From NCBI GenBank assembly GCA_022447225.1, contig JAKVAZ010000003.1:1-64000 (forward strand): a stretch of 64,000 nucleotides of DNA. Reading direction: 5' to 3'. Source of the stretch: Fuerstiella sp. (GTDB lineage Bacteria; Planctomycetota; Planctomycetia; Planctomycetales; Planctomycetaceae). The notes below the pieces were generated by a model. That model had not been told where the DNA came from, searched no databases, and worked only from the letters and a program-made list of their open reading frames with translations. A program made the translations under genes and the position numbers. Shown piece by piece: positions 18,301 through 26,075 of this stretch (position 1 is its first letter; every line of letters starts with the position of its first letter).

Positions 18301-18436
18301 CGTTCTTAAGCAACTTAACGGCTCGGTGTCGCGACTCCCCGGATACCTGTGGTGATATCGTCCCCAGCAATTGCTGAAGCAGTAAGACAAACAACAGGAC
18401 GGCGCACACACCCGTACAGAAGATGGACTTTGGCAT
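12323..18436 (-). CDS. Bacterial alpha-2-macroglobulin with thioester motif
   Basis: The 2037-residue protein begins with a hydrophobic signal sequence (about residues 1-33) and a helical TPR-like region to about residue 200. Macroglobulin-type beta domains follow (YRPEHEVKF near 650), then the alpha-2-macroglobulin core (TALWLASVD near 1270), and the thioester site GCTEQ with Cys1488 and Gln1491. Bacterial A2Ms trap attacking proteases: bait cleavage exposes the Cys-Gln thioester, which then bonds covalently to the protease. The alpha-alpha barrel (thioester domain) continues with NRFLPAVLTQ and the GGWGWFSGYGEHSSP repeat text, and a receptor-like C-terminal domain ends the protein. The start is supported by AAGGA nine bases upstream. 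The usual partner pbpC (PBP1C) is not adjacent. I see no lipobox, so it is more likely periplasmic or secreted than a lipoprotein. Confidence 0.92.
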   Translation of the reverse strand: MPKSIFCTGVCAVLLFVLLLQQLLGTISPQVSGESRHRAVKLLKNGNYAEALEVFRKLIEDSDNGGQFTADDLSNAVNCLQHLNRVNEFDQLVETAIEIHNNDWQLLLTAGQLFGEAIDHHGFVIGGQFERGEHRGNGQYASSEARDRVRSIQLLLKTLAALEQAEDATPEAKANVWGLLANITGQERLSQPWKLQDLTDLTVLPGYQNLSGNHHFESYGHSPPDAPVDEEGDPVLFHVPNSWETGSSDGERWRWAMAQQVLLAPNRQSAVDLEWARFLVRQFGVRSTTHQLAPVTRTTGDRSVAGFTLHQLDDTETLARLAIGERRLSLPEEFNHIAVIQRVIDRKDSQQKQAIDMMIQVRMNRHQYPQAAALLRNALELTRQPKVRSQLRKRIRQIEDNQIQFETARTQSAGQGAVLDIRFRNGSQASFTARPIDIEQLLSDTREYLEDRPAQLDHNRIQIQNVGYRLINDNRSKYLGKPVASWELDLTPKEGHFDVQESVTTPLKKAGAYWVEATIRDGNTSRIVLWIADTSITKKHIEDGTLYFVADAATGAPADRAGMEFFGFRQKRIGRTRNHHVITRRFTDRTDGNGLCVVAPEQHSRMRWVTVARTDAGGLAFDGFSRFWKAQPLHELHDSPVKVYVVTDRPVYRPEHEVKFRMWIRQPRFHEKEARYAHTSFVLQVYNPRGDVTEERSVTTDRWGGIDGTWPVPADAVPGSYTLAICRNDNRSNKPAIGSGDFQVEEYRKPEFEVSIDAPDEPVKPGETISAVINARYYFGAPVSNGRVRYRIERTTQDNRWFPKTQWDWLFSPGYWWFPPDSAWYPGWHQWGCFGPTPRWSGWSFDPPEVVAEGDAAIGADGTLAVKIDTESARQHHSDSDHLYRITAEVMDQSRRTIFAEGDVLVARKPFKVFVWTDRGHYQTGDTVTVNLQARTSDGRRVEGPVTGRLLQVTWNGNDAEEREVETFDIATGEDGSTSFKAVIPQAGQYRVSCSVTDVEGTTLEGGQLLYVRGPGDAQRGYRFNDLELIVEKRDYQPGETAVIQINTNLPDSTVLLFVRPVNGVCPQPEVIRLKGKSTTYNLKIRPEDMPNIYVEALTIANGRLHSAMKQIFVPPVQKVAEVEVVASQKEYRPGESAEVTVKLRDESGRPFVGNAILTAYDASLEYIAASTSQEIRKFFWNIRRQHQSRVTSTLQRISVPLFRKGDRPMQPLSGGSPTPIMPLGNTGGRVLRSSRMEEKESPGSPMAMADDGLSADSTASVEPTVRSVFTDTALWLASVDSNADGLITAQFDLPDNLTTWKIKVWTLGRGTRVGSGTTDIICSRKLIIRPQSPRFFTQKDQITLSAIVHNDLNTAKDVDVVLETEGGQLRHLTTSTQTVKIEPGGEARVDWPVQVVASGNAVVRMKALTNEESDAVELTVPAQIHGILKTESFAGAIRPGQDSAQLQLHVPARRIEQQSRLEIRYSPSLAGTMVDALPYLIEYPYGCTEQTLNRFLPAVLTQRTLVNMGLDLEAIRIKRTNLNAQEIINSAKSKQRWNTRNPNPVFDTDEMNRIVRNGVQALTDMQLSDGGWGWFSGYGEHSSPHLTALVVHGLSVAQVNDVPVLPDVINRGVLWLKSYQAAELVKLQEGDRRREFRESPNGSRRSFRMQAGNMDALVAWVLSEHNGNNPAMTDYLDRDRLQLSVYGMCLTGLVLHSQSSNDRRDIILRNVEQYLQRDDENQTAWLRLPGSRRWYWYGNENETHAMYLRLLLKVRPKDITAPRVVKYLLNNRRTDGHWGSTRDTAVVIESMAEYIDATGEDRPDMTVEVSIDGQLHKRVRINAENFFSFDNMMLLEGDTVHTGARNIEIRRTGTGPVYFNAYLTFFTQEDPVTAAGLEVKVRRQFYRLERNDDQVSVRGDRGQSVRQRTTRWKRIPLANFDQVKSGELVEVELLIDSKNDYEYLLLEDHKPSGFEPDDRRSGYVNSGLRAYRELRDDRVSFFISRLARGNHSINYRLRAETPGRMSALPARIKGMYAPELVGNSNEFKLQVTEAVK

Positions 18437-18857
18437 TCAGGCGATCCTTCGGAGGAATCCGATGATACAATATCACTGACAGTCATTTGGAGTGATGAAC
18501 GGTTCGTATCAGTTCAGACTAATTGTCAAAATTGATCGTGTTTTCGAAAATTGATCTGACGGGCTGTTGGTTGGAGCGTTGACGTCTCGTTACTCGTGAA
18601 GCATTATTCGGTGGAAGCCGTTGGTGTGCGGATTCCGTGGTTTCGTCGGTTATGCCGGAAAGCGACTTGTCGTGTGATTTCGGGTGTCGGGAAGGAAGCT
18701 GACATAAGGAATCAGCGAAATCCTAATGGCCGTCCAGTTGGTCACTGGTGACTCGATTGTTTACAGAATCGGTATGGTTGGATTCGGATGGGCACTGACG
18801 AGTGCACAGCCGGCAGCGGCGGAACTCACGACGGCCTTTTGAGAGGACATTCAGACA
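18437..18857. other. Divergent intergenic region
   Basis: About 420 bases lie between the divergently transcribed alpha-2-macroglobulin and isochorismatase-like genes, so both promoters should be here. I see an AT-rich stretch around 18510-18560 but no consensus boxes or operator that I would defend. Confidence 0.5.
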
Positions 18858-19541
18858 GTGTCTGACTCGCCGGCAAACTGGAAAACTGCGTTTCGCAGCT
18901 TTTATTACGCAAATGCCGACGCGCCGGATGATCCTGTATTGGATCCATCGTCCACCGCGCTGCTGGTTATCGACATTCAGAACACTTATCTGGAGGTTCC
19001 GGAAGACAGGATTGAGGCAACGCGCTGGAGGCCCTTCTTCGACCGCATGAATCAAACCGTTATCCCCAACACAGGGCGCCTGCTTGATTGGGCTCGCAAT
19101 GCGGGGATCGAGGTGATCTTTGCCCGGATCGCCTGTCAGACTGCTGATGGTCGTGATCGGTCGCTGAGTCAAAAAAAACCGGGATTCAATTATCTGCTGC
19201 TACCGAAAGAACGTGATGACAGTCAGATTGTGCCGTCACTGTCGCCGCTGGGTGATGAAATCGTGTTGACCAAGACGACAGACAGTGCACTCACTGGTAC
19301 AAACCTGCGGCTGATTTTGCACAATATCGGGATCACCGATGTTATCGTGACCGGCATATTTACTGATCAGTGTGTCAGTTCAACAGTCCGATCTCTGGCG
19401 GACGAAAGCTTTCGTGTTCTGGTGGTTCACGATGCCTGTGCAGCAGCGACCGATCAGCTTCATGAACGTGAGTTAGAAATTATCAACATGATTTATTGTC
19501 ATGTTGTGTCTCATGCTGACCTGGACGGGTTTCTAAAGTGA
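18858..19541 (+). CDS. Isochorismatase-like cysteine hydrolase
   Basis: The 227-residue protein has the full catalytic triad of the isochorismatase-like family: Asp39 in LVIDIQN, Lys139 in VLTKTTDSAL, and Cys172 in VTGIFTDQCVSST, the last preceded by the family's cis-peptide strand. Members hydrolyse isochorismate, nicotinamide, N-carbamoyl amines or ureas through a thioester intermediate, and the residues alone do not tell which. The protein is cytoplasmic, without signal peptide or membrane segment. Translation begins at GTG (18858), with GAGAGG about 11 bases upstream. It is monocistronic: its 5' side faces the divergent alpha-2-macroglobulin gene and the next gene is almost 400 bases downstream, so context does not suggest a substrate. 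Confidence 0.88.
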   Translation: MSDSPANWKTAFRSFYYANADAPDDPVLDPSSTALLVIDIQNTYLEVPEDRIEATRWRPFFDRMNQTVIPNTGRLLDWARNAGIEVIFARIACQTADGRDRSLSQKKPGFNYLLLPKERDDSQIVPSLSPLGDEIVLTKTTDSALTGTNLRLILHNIGITDVIVTGIFTDQCVSSTVRSLADESFRVLVVHDACAAATDQLHERELEIINMIYCHVVSHADLDGFLK

Positions 19542-19928
19542 GTGCACGGATGGAGTGATCGGTCACAGAAGGAGTCCGCATTGATACACGAAAAGTCCGA
19601 TGGGTGTCAGAATTCAGCAACGAAGTGTGGTTAATTCCGTGGCGAACAGATCAGGCTGTGACTGACAGCAGGCTGCCGTCCTGCGAAATAATTGAGCTTG
19701 AGGGGGCAGAGCGTGGAAGTCGGATACCAGACCGACGGGGCGTCTGTCTGCCCCTCCCCACCCAACAAATACGGCACACGCGGTAGAATACGCGGAATTG
19801 ACGATTTGCAGCAGTTTCGTAATCAGATCAAATTTGGGGGGGATCTGAGTCAGTGGCAGTATTTCAGCTGACTTGCCGCCTGGTTTCGGTAGAATCACTT
19901 TGATGATTCGGTCTCACTCATGTGAGAC
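19542..19928. other. Intergenic, nothing recognised
   Basis: About 390 bases without a supported gene. Short open frames on either strand have no recognisable similarity and no convincing ribosome binding site. Confidence 0.5.
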
Positions 19929-20594
19929 ATGTGTTTTCTCTCGCTGGATCCCGCTTATCCGGAATCGGACTGTATGAGTGCAACAGCAAAGCACTACAAG
20001 CGGCTGAGAATGCAGATTGATCTCCAACAAACACTGGAAGCGCCCGCGCTTCCTGACGGTTACCGGTTTGTTCCCTGGCAGCCGTTGGTTCAGGAACGTC
20101 ATGCTCAGGTTCAGTGGCGCGCGTTTCGGAATGATGTTGACGGCCGATTATTTAACTGTTTGAGCAATCTGGCCGGCTGTCGGCGACTGCTTGGTGAGAC
20201 TGTCAATCATGCTCAGTTCTTCGTCAGCGGGACATGGCTGGTTAAATTTCAGCCGGAACCGGTCTGGCCTGCAGATGACTGTGCGATGATTCAGGGATTG
20301 GTTCGGACCAGCAGAACCGGAGCAATTCAAAATCTGGGAGTGGTTCCCGAGCATCGTGGATTTGGTATCGGCCGTGCTCTGTTGCTTAAAACGCTCCACG
20401 CGTACCAAAGCACAGGTGTTCGGACGGCAACTCTTGAAGTGACAGCCAACAATCAGCCGGCCGTACGTCTGTACCTGAAACTTGGTTTTCAGGTTGTTCG
20501 TGTGCTGTATCGAACGGCAAAGGCGGGTTCGGTGGTTCGAGGTTCGGAACGACGCCCCTATGAACTGGAGCGTCGAGTTCCGGTTGTTGGCTGA
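19929..20594 (+). CDS. GNAT-family N-acetyltransferase
   Basis: The 221-residue protein carries the GNAT acetyl-CoA-binding motif A: strand QNLGVVPEHRGFGIGRALL, with the R-x-x-G-x-G pyrophosphate loop, about residues 137-156. Motif B (TLEVTANNQPAVRLYLKLGF) follows, with the Asn and Tyr that commonly contact CoA. These enzymes move an acetyl group from acetyl-CoA to an amine; the acceptor here cannot be predicted. The first ~45 residues are poorly conserved in character. ATG at 19974 (MSATAKHYKRL) would give 206 residues, closer to typical GNAT length, so the start is uncertain. No membrane segments. The downstream gene is convergent, 194 bases away. Confidence 0.8.
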   Translation: MCFLSLDPAYPESDCMSATAKHYKRLRMQIDLQQTLEAPALPDGYRFVPWQPLVQERHAQVQWRAFRNDVDGRLFNCLSNLAGCRRLLGETVNHAQFFVSGTWLVKFQPEPVWPADDCAMIQGLVRTSRTGAIQNLGVVPEHRGFGIGRALLLKTLHAYQSTGVRTATLEVTANNQPAVRLYLKLGFQVVRVLYRTAKAGSVVRGSERRPYELERRVPVVG

Positions 20595-20788
20595 ACCCGG
20601 GTTTCCGTTAAGTTTGTTCCGGTAAACAGAAATTTGTTTATGCATATGCACTGGTACTGATGGCCGGCCTGTTACTTTTCGCGTCCGATCGACACGTCCC
20701 GAGGGTCTTCTGAAAAACTCAGTCGTTCCCGGCGTGCTGCCTCCCTCCATCGCTCATGCCGGACCGGATGCAGTGCAGTTCCTTGGTG

Positions 20789-22240
20789 CTACCCTCCGAG
20801 TCCCTTCCGGAACGCTTCGAGCGGCAACGATTTTCCGGTGAGATACCGGAACTGTTTTTGCATCTGACATGCAAAAATCATTGCGGGATTCACGTAGTGA
20901 CAACCGCGTTCCTGTGCTTCCTGCGCTATCGCGGACTCAGCCGGATAACTCAACAGATCGACGACAGTAAGTCGTTCGCGCAACAGCGACGGGTTCAGTT
21001 CACCTCGACCGGTACCACATTTGATGCTGGCATCGGTCAGTATGACTCCCTCTACCATCAGGCTGTGAATGGCATTCCAGGGAACATGGCGTACACCAGC
21101 CTGTTTTGCGGCCCTGGCAGCCGAATTATCGGACGGTGATGCCAGACTAACCGCTGAGTTCATCTCCTGAAACCGACTGGCCATACTCATCGAGAGTGCA
21201 TCAGCACCGATGATCAGAATCACTCGTCCCTGAGCCCAGTTTTTGCTGTTACGAATACCGGAGGTGGCTGTTTCGATCGAATCGAACAATGTTGCACGCG
21301 CCTTCCACCGTCCCTGTTTTTCGGACATGATGTCCATGTAACCATCTTCACCCACGGTCCGATGCTGTTCGTCGACCAGCTGATGCATCTGTTCAGCGAA
21401 TTCACTGTGGATAATCAGGGCGTGGATTTTTAATATTTCCAGCATCTTGCGCAGTCGATCCGGGCGGCCGGGAATGACGGGCAGACACCGGATCGGCACC
21501 TGGAATTCCTTAAAAGCTGCGTTCAGTATACGGGACGTTGTATTCTCCACAATTCCTCGTCCGACGATCCCCACGAATCTGGTCTGACGGGTCACATCCG
21601 AACAGCAGTATTCTTCGTTCAGTTGAGCAACGGTGGCTTCTCCGTCACTGGTTGCCATCCCTTGTTCGAGTGCGGCATAGATCCAGGGGGAACCATAGCG
21701 ACGTGCCAGCAGTGAAAAGGCAAGTCCGCCGGGACCGATGCCTTTGCCGACCACCGGAACATCACGGTTCTGCGTGGCCACCGACAGCAGAGGCCACATG
21801 TCGTCAAGTGTTTCAGTCAGCCATGTGAATTTGACAACGTCAGCGTTCGCTTTGAGGCATCGTTGAATCACACTGTTGACGGACGTTCGGTTAAGTGGGC
21901 CGTGGAGGTTGGTGTAGTTGATCACTCTTTTTGTCGTGCCGAATCTTGGTATCTGCTCGGCCAGTTCCACGTTCATTTCCACGTATTCCGGTCCTGCAGC
22001 GATCGCATTGCGAATCAGGCTGATTCTGTCTTCTTCAGGCCCGACCCAGTGCCCGCCATCCCGTGGTTGCCGACACGACACCAGAATCGGTTTATCGACA
22101 ATGTCCAGAAGTGCTCCGACGTCTGGTTTTCGTTCAAACTGGTCCAGGCACAATTCGATCAGGTCGCACTGTTTGGAAGCATTGAACAGATCAGCAGCAG
22201 CCAGTCGACGTGAAGACGGAGCGACGGAGATACATATCAT
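20789..22240 (-). CDS. Divergent AroD-AroE fusion-like protein (key catalytic residues changed)
   Basis: The 483-residue protein has the architecture of planctomycete bifunctional shikimate-pathway enzymes: a type I 3-dehydroquinate dehydratase-like half (about 1-212) and a shikimate dehydrogenase-like half (about 222-483). The Schiff-base lysine is retained (K137 in VVKFTW). The general-base histidine position reads INYTNLH, with Thr110 where SYH/SNH is expected, and the phosphate/substrate arginine near 175 is not evident. In the second half, the substrate SxS region reads VENTTSRILNAAF, the VTIPHK motif with the catalytic lysine is replaced by ALIIHSEFAEQM (274-285), and the NADP loop reads IIGADALSMSMA rather than GAGG. 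The fold looks kept but normal AroD or AroE activity is doubtful. It may be a divergent paralog with a new role. It lies downstream of argG on the same strand. Confidence 0.75.
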   Translation of the reverse strand: MICISVAPSSRRLAAADLFNASKQCDLIELCLDQFERKPDVGALLDIVDKPILVSCRQPRDGGHWVGPEEDRISLIRNAIAAGPEYVEMNVELAEQIPRFGTTKRVINYTNLHGPLNRTSVNSVIQRCLKANADVVKFTWLTETLDDMWPLLSVATQNRDVPVVGKGIGPGGLAFSLLARRYGSPWIYAALEQGMATSDGEATVAQLNEEYCCSDVTRQTRFVGIVGRGIVENTTSRILNAAFKEFQVPIRCLPVIPGRPDRLRKMLEILKIHALIIHSEFAEQMHQLVDEQHRTVGEDGYMDIMSEKQGRWKARATLFDSIETATSGIRNSKNWAQGRVILIIGADALSMSMASRFQEMNSAVSLASPSDNSAARAAKQAGVRHVPWNAIHSLMVEGVILTDASIKCGTGRGELNPSLLRERLTVVDLLSYPAESAIAQEAQERGCHYVNPAMIFACQMQKQFRYLTGKSLPLEAFRKGLGG

Positions 22241-22382
22241 GTGCAGCGACTCCTGCGGCCGGTTCGACTGTGCTGCAGGTTCCGGTTACGACTGTAGATC
22301 GTGTGTGGTTCTGCAGGCGACGTTTTCTTCGGCCTCAAATCTGCCCTGGTGAACAGTATCGGAATGGTCTCTTACGGGACAA

Positions 22383-22413
22383 TGTCCGTCGGACAGAAAC
22401 CGCCCGACGGACA
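22383..22413 (-). terminator. Strong hairpin downstream of argG
   Basis: A perfect 10-bp stem (TGTCCGTCGG paired with CCGACGGACA, 22383-22392 and 22404-22413) has an 11-base loop. It lies between argG and the AroD-AroE-like gene. No T-run follows on the minus strand, so it is either a weak or factor-dependent terminator or an RNA-stability element. Confidence 0.45.
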
Positions 22414-22493
22414 AACGTTTGCTGTGGGCAGAGGTGGCTGATCCGGCTCGCGCTGCAGGTTTGTGTCTGCACGGGAAAATCGACGGATTCAGG

Positions 22494-23714
22494 CTAATAG
22501 GATCGTGGCCGAACGGTTCCCTGAACCCTGCCCGGCAGACCCATGATTCGCAGGAAACCTTCTGCGTCCGTCTGATCGTAGTCTCCTCCACTTTGTTCCA
22601 TACTTGCAATGTCTGCATCATACAGGCTGTTGGAAGATGTTCGGCTGCTTGTGCGAATGTTACCTTTGTAAAGTGTGAGTTTCACTTCTCCTGTGACCAC
22701 TTGCTGTGCTTCCCGGATGAAGGCCATCAGTGCATCCATCTTCGCACCGTACCAAAATCCGTAGTAGACCATTTCCGCCACAACAGGACTCAGCTGATCA
22801 CGCAGATGTGTCAGGTCGCGGTCCAGAGTGAGTTGTTCGAGTGTCTGGTGTGCGGCATACAAAATTGTCATTCCGGGCGCTTCATACACTCCCCTGCTCT
22901 TCATTCCCACGAATCGATTCTCAACCATATCGATTCGTCCAATGCCGTTACGTCCACCGATCGTGTTGAGTTCACTCACCAGTTCAGCGGCGGAAAGTCT
23001 GTTTCCGTTGACAGAAATCGGGACCCCGGATTCAAAACCGATGGTCACCGGTTCTTCGTGGTCAGGCGCCTGTTGAGGAGACACTGTCATCCCAAAGTCT
23101 ACGACTGTTTCACCATCCACAGTCAGGTCTTCCAGGTCTCCTGCTTCATAGCTGATGTGCAGGCAGTTTTCGTCGCTGGAGTACGGCTTGCTTGCTGTCG
23201 CTTTAACCGGAATGTTTTTCTCATCGCAGTACTCAAGCATTTCTTTTCGTCCGGGAAACTGGCTGCGAAACTTCTCGTTCCGCCATGGTGCGATCATTTG
23301 CACCCTCGGATCCAGCGCTTCTGCGGCCAGCTGGAATCGGCACTGGTCATTGCCCTTTCCGGTGGCGCCGTGGGCGAACGCGGCAGCGTTAACTTCACGG
23401 GCTCGCTGAAGACAGGCTTTGGAAATCAACGGACGAGCGATTGACGTGCCCAGCAGATAAATGCTTTCGTATTTTGCCTGCCACTGCAGTACCGGAAACG
23501 CGAAGTCGCGACATAACTCTTCGCGGACATCAACAATTTCCGATGTTTTTGCCCCAATATTGAGGGCCTTACTCAGAATCGCGTCGCGATCTTCGCAGGG
23601 CTGACCCAGATCGACGTACAGGCAGTGGACTTCATATCCTTCATCCTGAAGCCAGCCGACCAGTACTGATGTGTCCAGACCACCGCTATAGGCGAGAACA
23701 ACCGAATCTGCCAC
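22494..23714 (-). CDS. argG: Argininosuccinate synthase
   Basis: The 406-residue protein matches argininosuccinate synthase along its whole length, the usual size for the family. It joins citrulline and aspartate with ATP to make argininosuccinate in arginine biosynthesis, as a cytoplasmic tetramer. Visible signatures are the ATP-pyrophosphatase P-loop AYSGGLDTSV near residue 9, the HGATGKGNDQCRFQL block near 115 that contacts citrulline and aspartate, and GRNGIGRIDMVENRFVGMKSRGVYE, typical of the synthetase domain. The start MADSVVLAYSGG is unambiguous. No other arginine genes are adjacent. The hairpin at 22383-22413 may mark the end of its transcript. Confidence 0.97.
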   Translation of the reverse strand: MADSVVLAYSGGLDTSVLVGWLQDEGYEVHCLYVDLGQPCEDRDAILSKALNIGAKTSEIVDVREELCRDFAFPVLQWQAKYESIYLLGTSIARPLISKACLQRAREVNAAAFAHGATGKGNDQCRFQLAAEALDPRVQMIAPWRNEKFRSQFPGRKEMLEYCDEKNIPVKATASKPYSSDENCLHISYEAGDLEDLTVDGETVVDFGMTVSPQQAPDHEEPVTIGFESGVPISVNGNRLSAAELVSELNTIGGRNGIGRIDMVENRFVGMKSRGVYEAPGMTILYAAHQTLEQLTLDRDLTHLRDQLSPVVAEMVYYGFWYGAKMDALMAFIREAQQVVTGEVKLTLYKGNIRTSSRTSSNSLYDADIASMEQSGGDYDQTDAEGFLRIMGLPGRVQGTVRPRSY

Positions 23715-23916
23715 TGTAAATTCTCCGGTGTTTTGATGTTATCCAGTTGAGTTGAACCGGCAGTGTAACGTTATCCCGGTCCACGCAGACCACCCTGTCG
23801 GCTGATAAAGTGAAATCACTCGACCGACACAGCCTAACGGGGGGCGGGTATGCTTCCAGCGTCCGGCGGTGTGAATTCCTGGCATGAAGAATCCCTGTCC
23901 GCAGCAGGCAGCGACA

Positions 23917-25074
23917 TCAGCCGGGTTGCAGACCCAGATCATGCCGGCTCAATCGTTCGCATCCGGAATCCGTAATGACATAGTTGTGTTCAAAACGCAT
24001 TCCCCCCACGCCTTTGATATACAGACCCGGTTCCAGGGTAACGACATCGCCTGGCAGCAGATTATCCGTACTGTGTGGAACGAGGATTGGTGCTTCCGGA
24101 TGTTCCAGTCCCAAACCATGTCCCGCATGATGCGACAAACCCGGAAAGCCTCGCTGCACCAGTTGAGCGTCCACGGTTTCGAAGACGGATGCGCAGCCGG
24201 TTCCTGCGACCAATTTTGATTCGCCTGCGGTCAGCGCCGCGATACACGCCTCAGCCTGAGAGGCCTGTTCCGAAGTCGGAATTCCTACAGCCACGGTGTT
24301 CGTAAAATCACTGCGATAGCCGGCGATAACCACACTGAAATCCAGAATCATCATGTCGCCGGTCTTCAGTCGATGTTCGGTTGGGAGTCCGCCTGCCCTG
24401 AAAACATCGGCATTAGTGGCACGAAAATCTCCATAAACGATACACGGACAGCCGGCGGTCTGTTGAGCGGCCGCCTGAACGGAGATGTAAACGTCCAGTT
24501 CCGTTGCACCGGGCACTACGGCATTAAATGCGGCGGCCTGTCCCGCGGCCCCGGCATTCATGCAATTCTGTATCAATGACAGTTCATCCGGCTGCTTTGT
24601 CCGACGTAGCCGACGAATGACAGTCCCAAGTGAAGAAGATGTACTACCGACAGAGATGCTTGTTAGGGAGTTCGGGATTACTGAAGTCAGTTCAACTGAC
24701 AGGCCGTCACGTTCGACCAGCAAAGCTGAGGGATCGATGGTTCGGGGATATGTGCTCAGCGCTGAAGACAGGGACAGGTGACGATTCGTCACAGAATGCT
24801 GATGGTCATACCAAGGCTGAATGATTTCCTCAGAAACGAAAACCTCACCGACAGCGGACCGACGCGTGAAGTTGTCGCAGAACAGCACTGCATGCCCGTC
24901 ACGCGATAACAGGAGCATCGCGGCCTGATCCGCAGAGAAACTAATCGGATTTGTCCGGAAACCGCAGAAGTACTGCACATGTCGCGAATCACCGATCAAA
25001 GCCTGTTCAACGGTATCGGGTAATACTGACCATAAATTCTGTCGTCTTTGGCGACAGCCTTGTTCCGTAAGCAT
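23917..25074 (-). CDS. M24-family Xaa-Pro aminopeptidase-like metallopeptidase
   Basis: The 385-residue protein has an N-terminal creatinase-like domain (about 1-155) and a C-terminal pita-bread M24 domain. All five dinuclear-metal ligands are present: Asp245 (ILDFSV), Asp256 (SDFTNT), His319 (HHAGHGLG), Glu348 (TLEPGLY) and Glu362 (MRFEHNY). This fits an aminopeptidase P or prolidase type enzyme that removes residues next to proline; creatinase-like or other hydrolase activity cannot be excluded. It is cytoplasmic, without a signal peptide. Its start is only about 14-60 bases from the divergent rdgB gene, so the two probably share a compact divergent promoter region. Confidence 0.9.
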   Translation of the reverse strand: MLTEQGCRQRRQNLWSVLPDTVEQALIGDSRHVQYFCGFRTNPISFSADQAAMLLLSRDGHAVLFCDNFTRRSAVGEVFVSEEIIQPWYDHQHSVTNRHLSLSSALSTYPRTIDPSALLVERDGLSVELTSVIPNSLTSISVGSTSSSLGTVIRRLRRTKQPDELSLIQNCMNAGAAGQAAAFNAVVPGATELDVYISVQAAAQQTAGCPCIVYGDFRATNADVFRAGGLPTEHRLKTGDMMILDFSVVIAGYRSDFTNTVAVGIPTSEQASQAEACIAALTAGESKLVAGTGCASVFETVDAQLVQRGFPGLSHHAGHGLGLEHPEAPILVPHSTDNLLPGDVVTLEPGLYIKGVGGMRFEHNYVITDSGCERLSRHDLGLQPG

Positions 25075-25136
25075 GATCGATCACAAAGTTGAGTGAAATG
25101 GTGGCGGTTGAAGTCGCTTCCGACTACAAGGTCACA

Positions 25137-25751
25137 ATGAAGTATCGCATTGTTCTTGCCAGCCGCAATCGTAAGAAGTCTGCGGAAATTTCAGATCTTC
25201 TTGCGCCTCAGGGTTTTGAAGTGGTTCCGGTCACCGAATTTCCGCAGGTGGCTGAAGTGGTGGAAGATGGAGATTCCTTTGCAGCCAATGCTGCTAAGAA
25301 AGCCACACAGGTGGCAGTTGCGGTCGGGGAGTGGGCGATCGGAGAAGACAGCGGGTTGTGTGTCGACGCACTGAACGGCGCTCCGGGAATTTACTCTGCG
25401 CGGTTCAGCGGTGAAAACGCCACCGACGAGCGTAACAATGACAAGTTGCTGCAGGAGCTGACAGGCGTGCCTGCTGATAAACGCGATGCTGAATACGTCT
25501 GCAGCATTGTGCTTTCTGATCCGTCAGGCAGGCCGCGAGTATCGGCGGAGGGTACCTGTCGGGGGCGTATTGTCGATGAGCGACGCGGGACAGGCGGGTT
25601 TGGCTACGATCCTTTGTTTCTGATCCCGGAATTCCACAGGACTTTCGGAGAACTAAGCCCTTTGGTGAAACAGTGTCTGAGCCATCGGGCACGCGCGTTC
25701 AAAAAGTTCGTGGCCGGCATGTATGATGTTGCTTCAGATTTTCAGCTTTGA
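25137..25751 (+). CDS. rdgB: XTP/dITP pyrophosphatase (RdgB/HAM1 family)
   Basis: This enzyme hydrolyses non-canonical purine triphosphates (XTP, dITP, ITP) to monophosphates, keeping them out of DNA and RNA. The family signatures are present: SRNRKKSAEI at the N terminus (nucleotide-binding loop), EDSGLCVDALNGAPGIYSAR in the middle (catalytic Asp/Glu), and GTGGFGYDPLF near the C terminus. I chose ATG at 25137 (MKYRIVLASRN), which gives 204 residues, the normal family length, with AAGG five bases upstream. TTG at 25089 or ATG at 25098 would add 13-16 residues of uncharacteristic leader. A clear intrinsic terminator follows at 25762-25794. Confidence 0.93.
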   Translation: MKYRIVLASRNRKKSAEISDLLAPQGFEVVPVTEFPQVAEVVEDGDSFAANAAKKATQVAVAVGEWAIGEDSGLCVDALNGAPGIYSARFSGENATDERNNDKLLQELTGVPADKRDAEYVCSIVLSDPSGRPRVSAEGTCRGRIVDERRGTGGFGYDPLFLIPEFHRTFGELSPLVKQCLSHRARAFKKFVAGMYDVASDFQL

Positions 25752-25761
25752 GTATCAGCAA

Positions 25762-25794
25762 TGCGACAGCACAATACAGCACTGTCGCAGTTTT
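25762..25794 (+). terminator. Intrinsic terminator after rdgB
   Basis: A perfect 8-bp inverted repeat (TGCGACAG at 25762-25769 with CTGTCGCA at 25782-25789) has a 12-base loop and is followed by G and TTTT. It starts 10 bases after the rdgB stop codon. Confidence 0.7.
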
Positions 25795-26075
25795 CTGCTG
25801 TTGATGCGGGATGTACGCAGCCGGTTGCAGATCGGAATGACTCCCGCACCCGCAGCAGGATTCAGTCATGAAGCATACGGCAGCTGACAGATCCTGAGTC
25901 TGCAGGCCGACGGGTGTGCGTTTGTGTCCACAGTCGACCACGGCTGCGGAAATAAAGAAATTAGCTGTAGCGTCAGCGATTGACGCCCGATCACCTGGAA
26001 GACACAGTACGCACCATATTGTTGGATTGTCACCTGTTTCGTGCATATTTGTGATCAAAGATCAGGAACGTAGTT

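Noticed and set aside
22419-23444. 341-codon plus frame opposite argG
   Set aside because: argG on the minus strand is unambiguous along its whole length.
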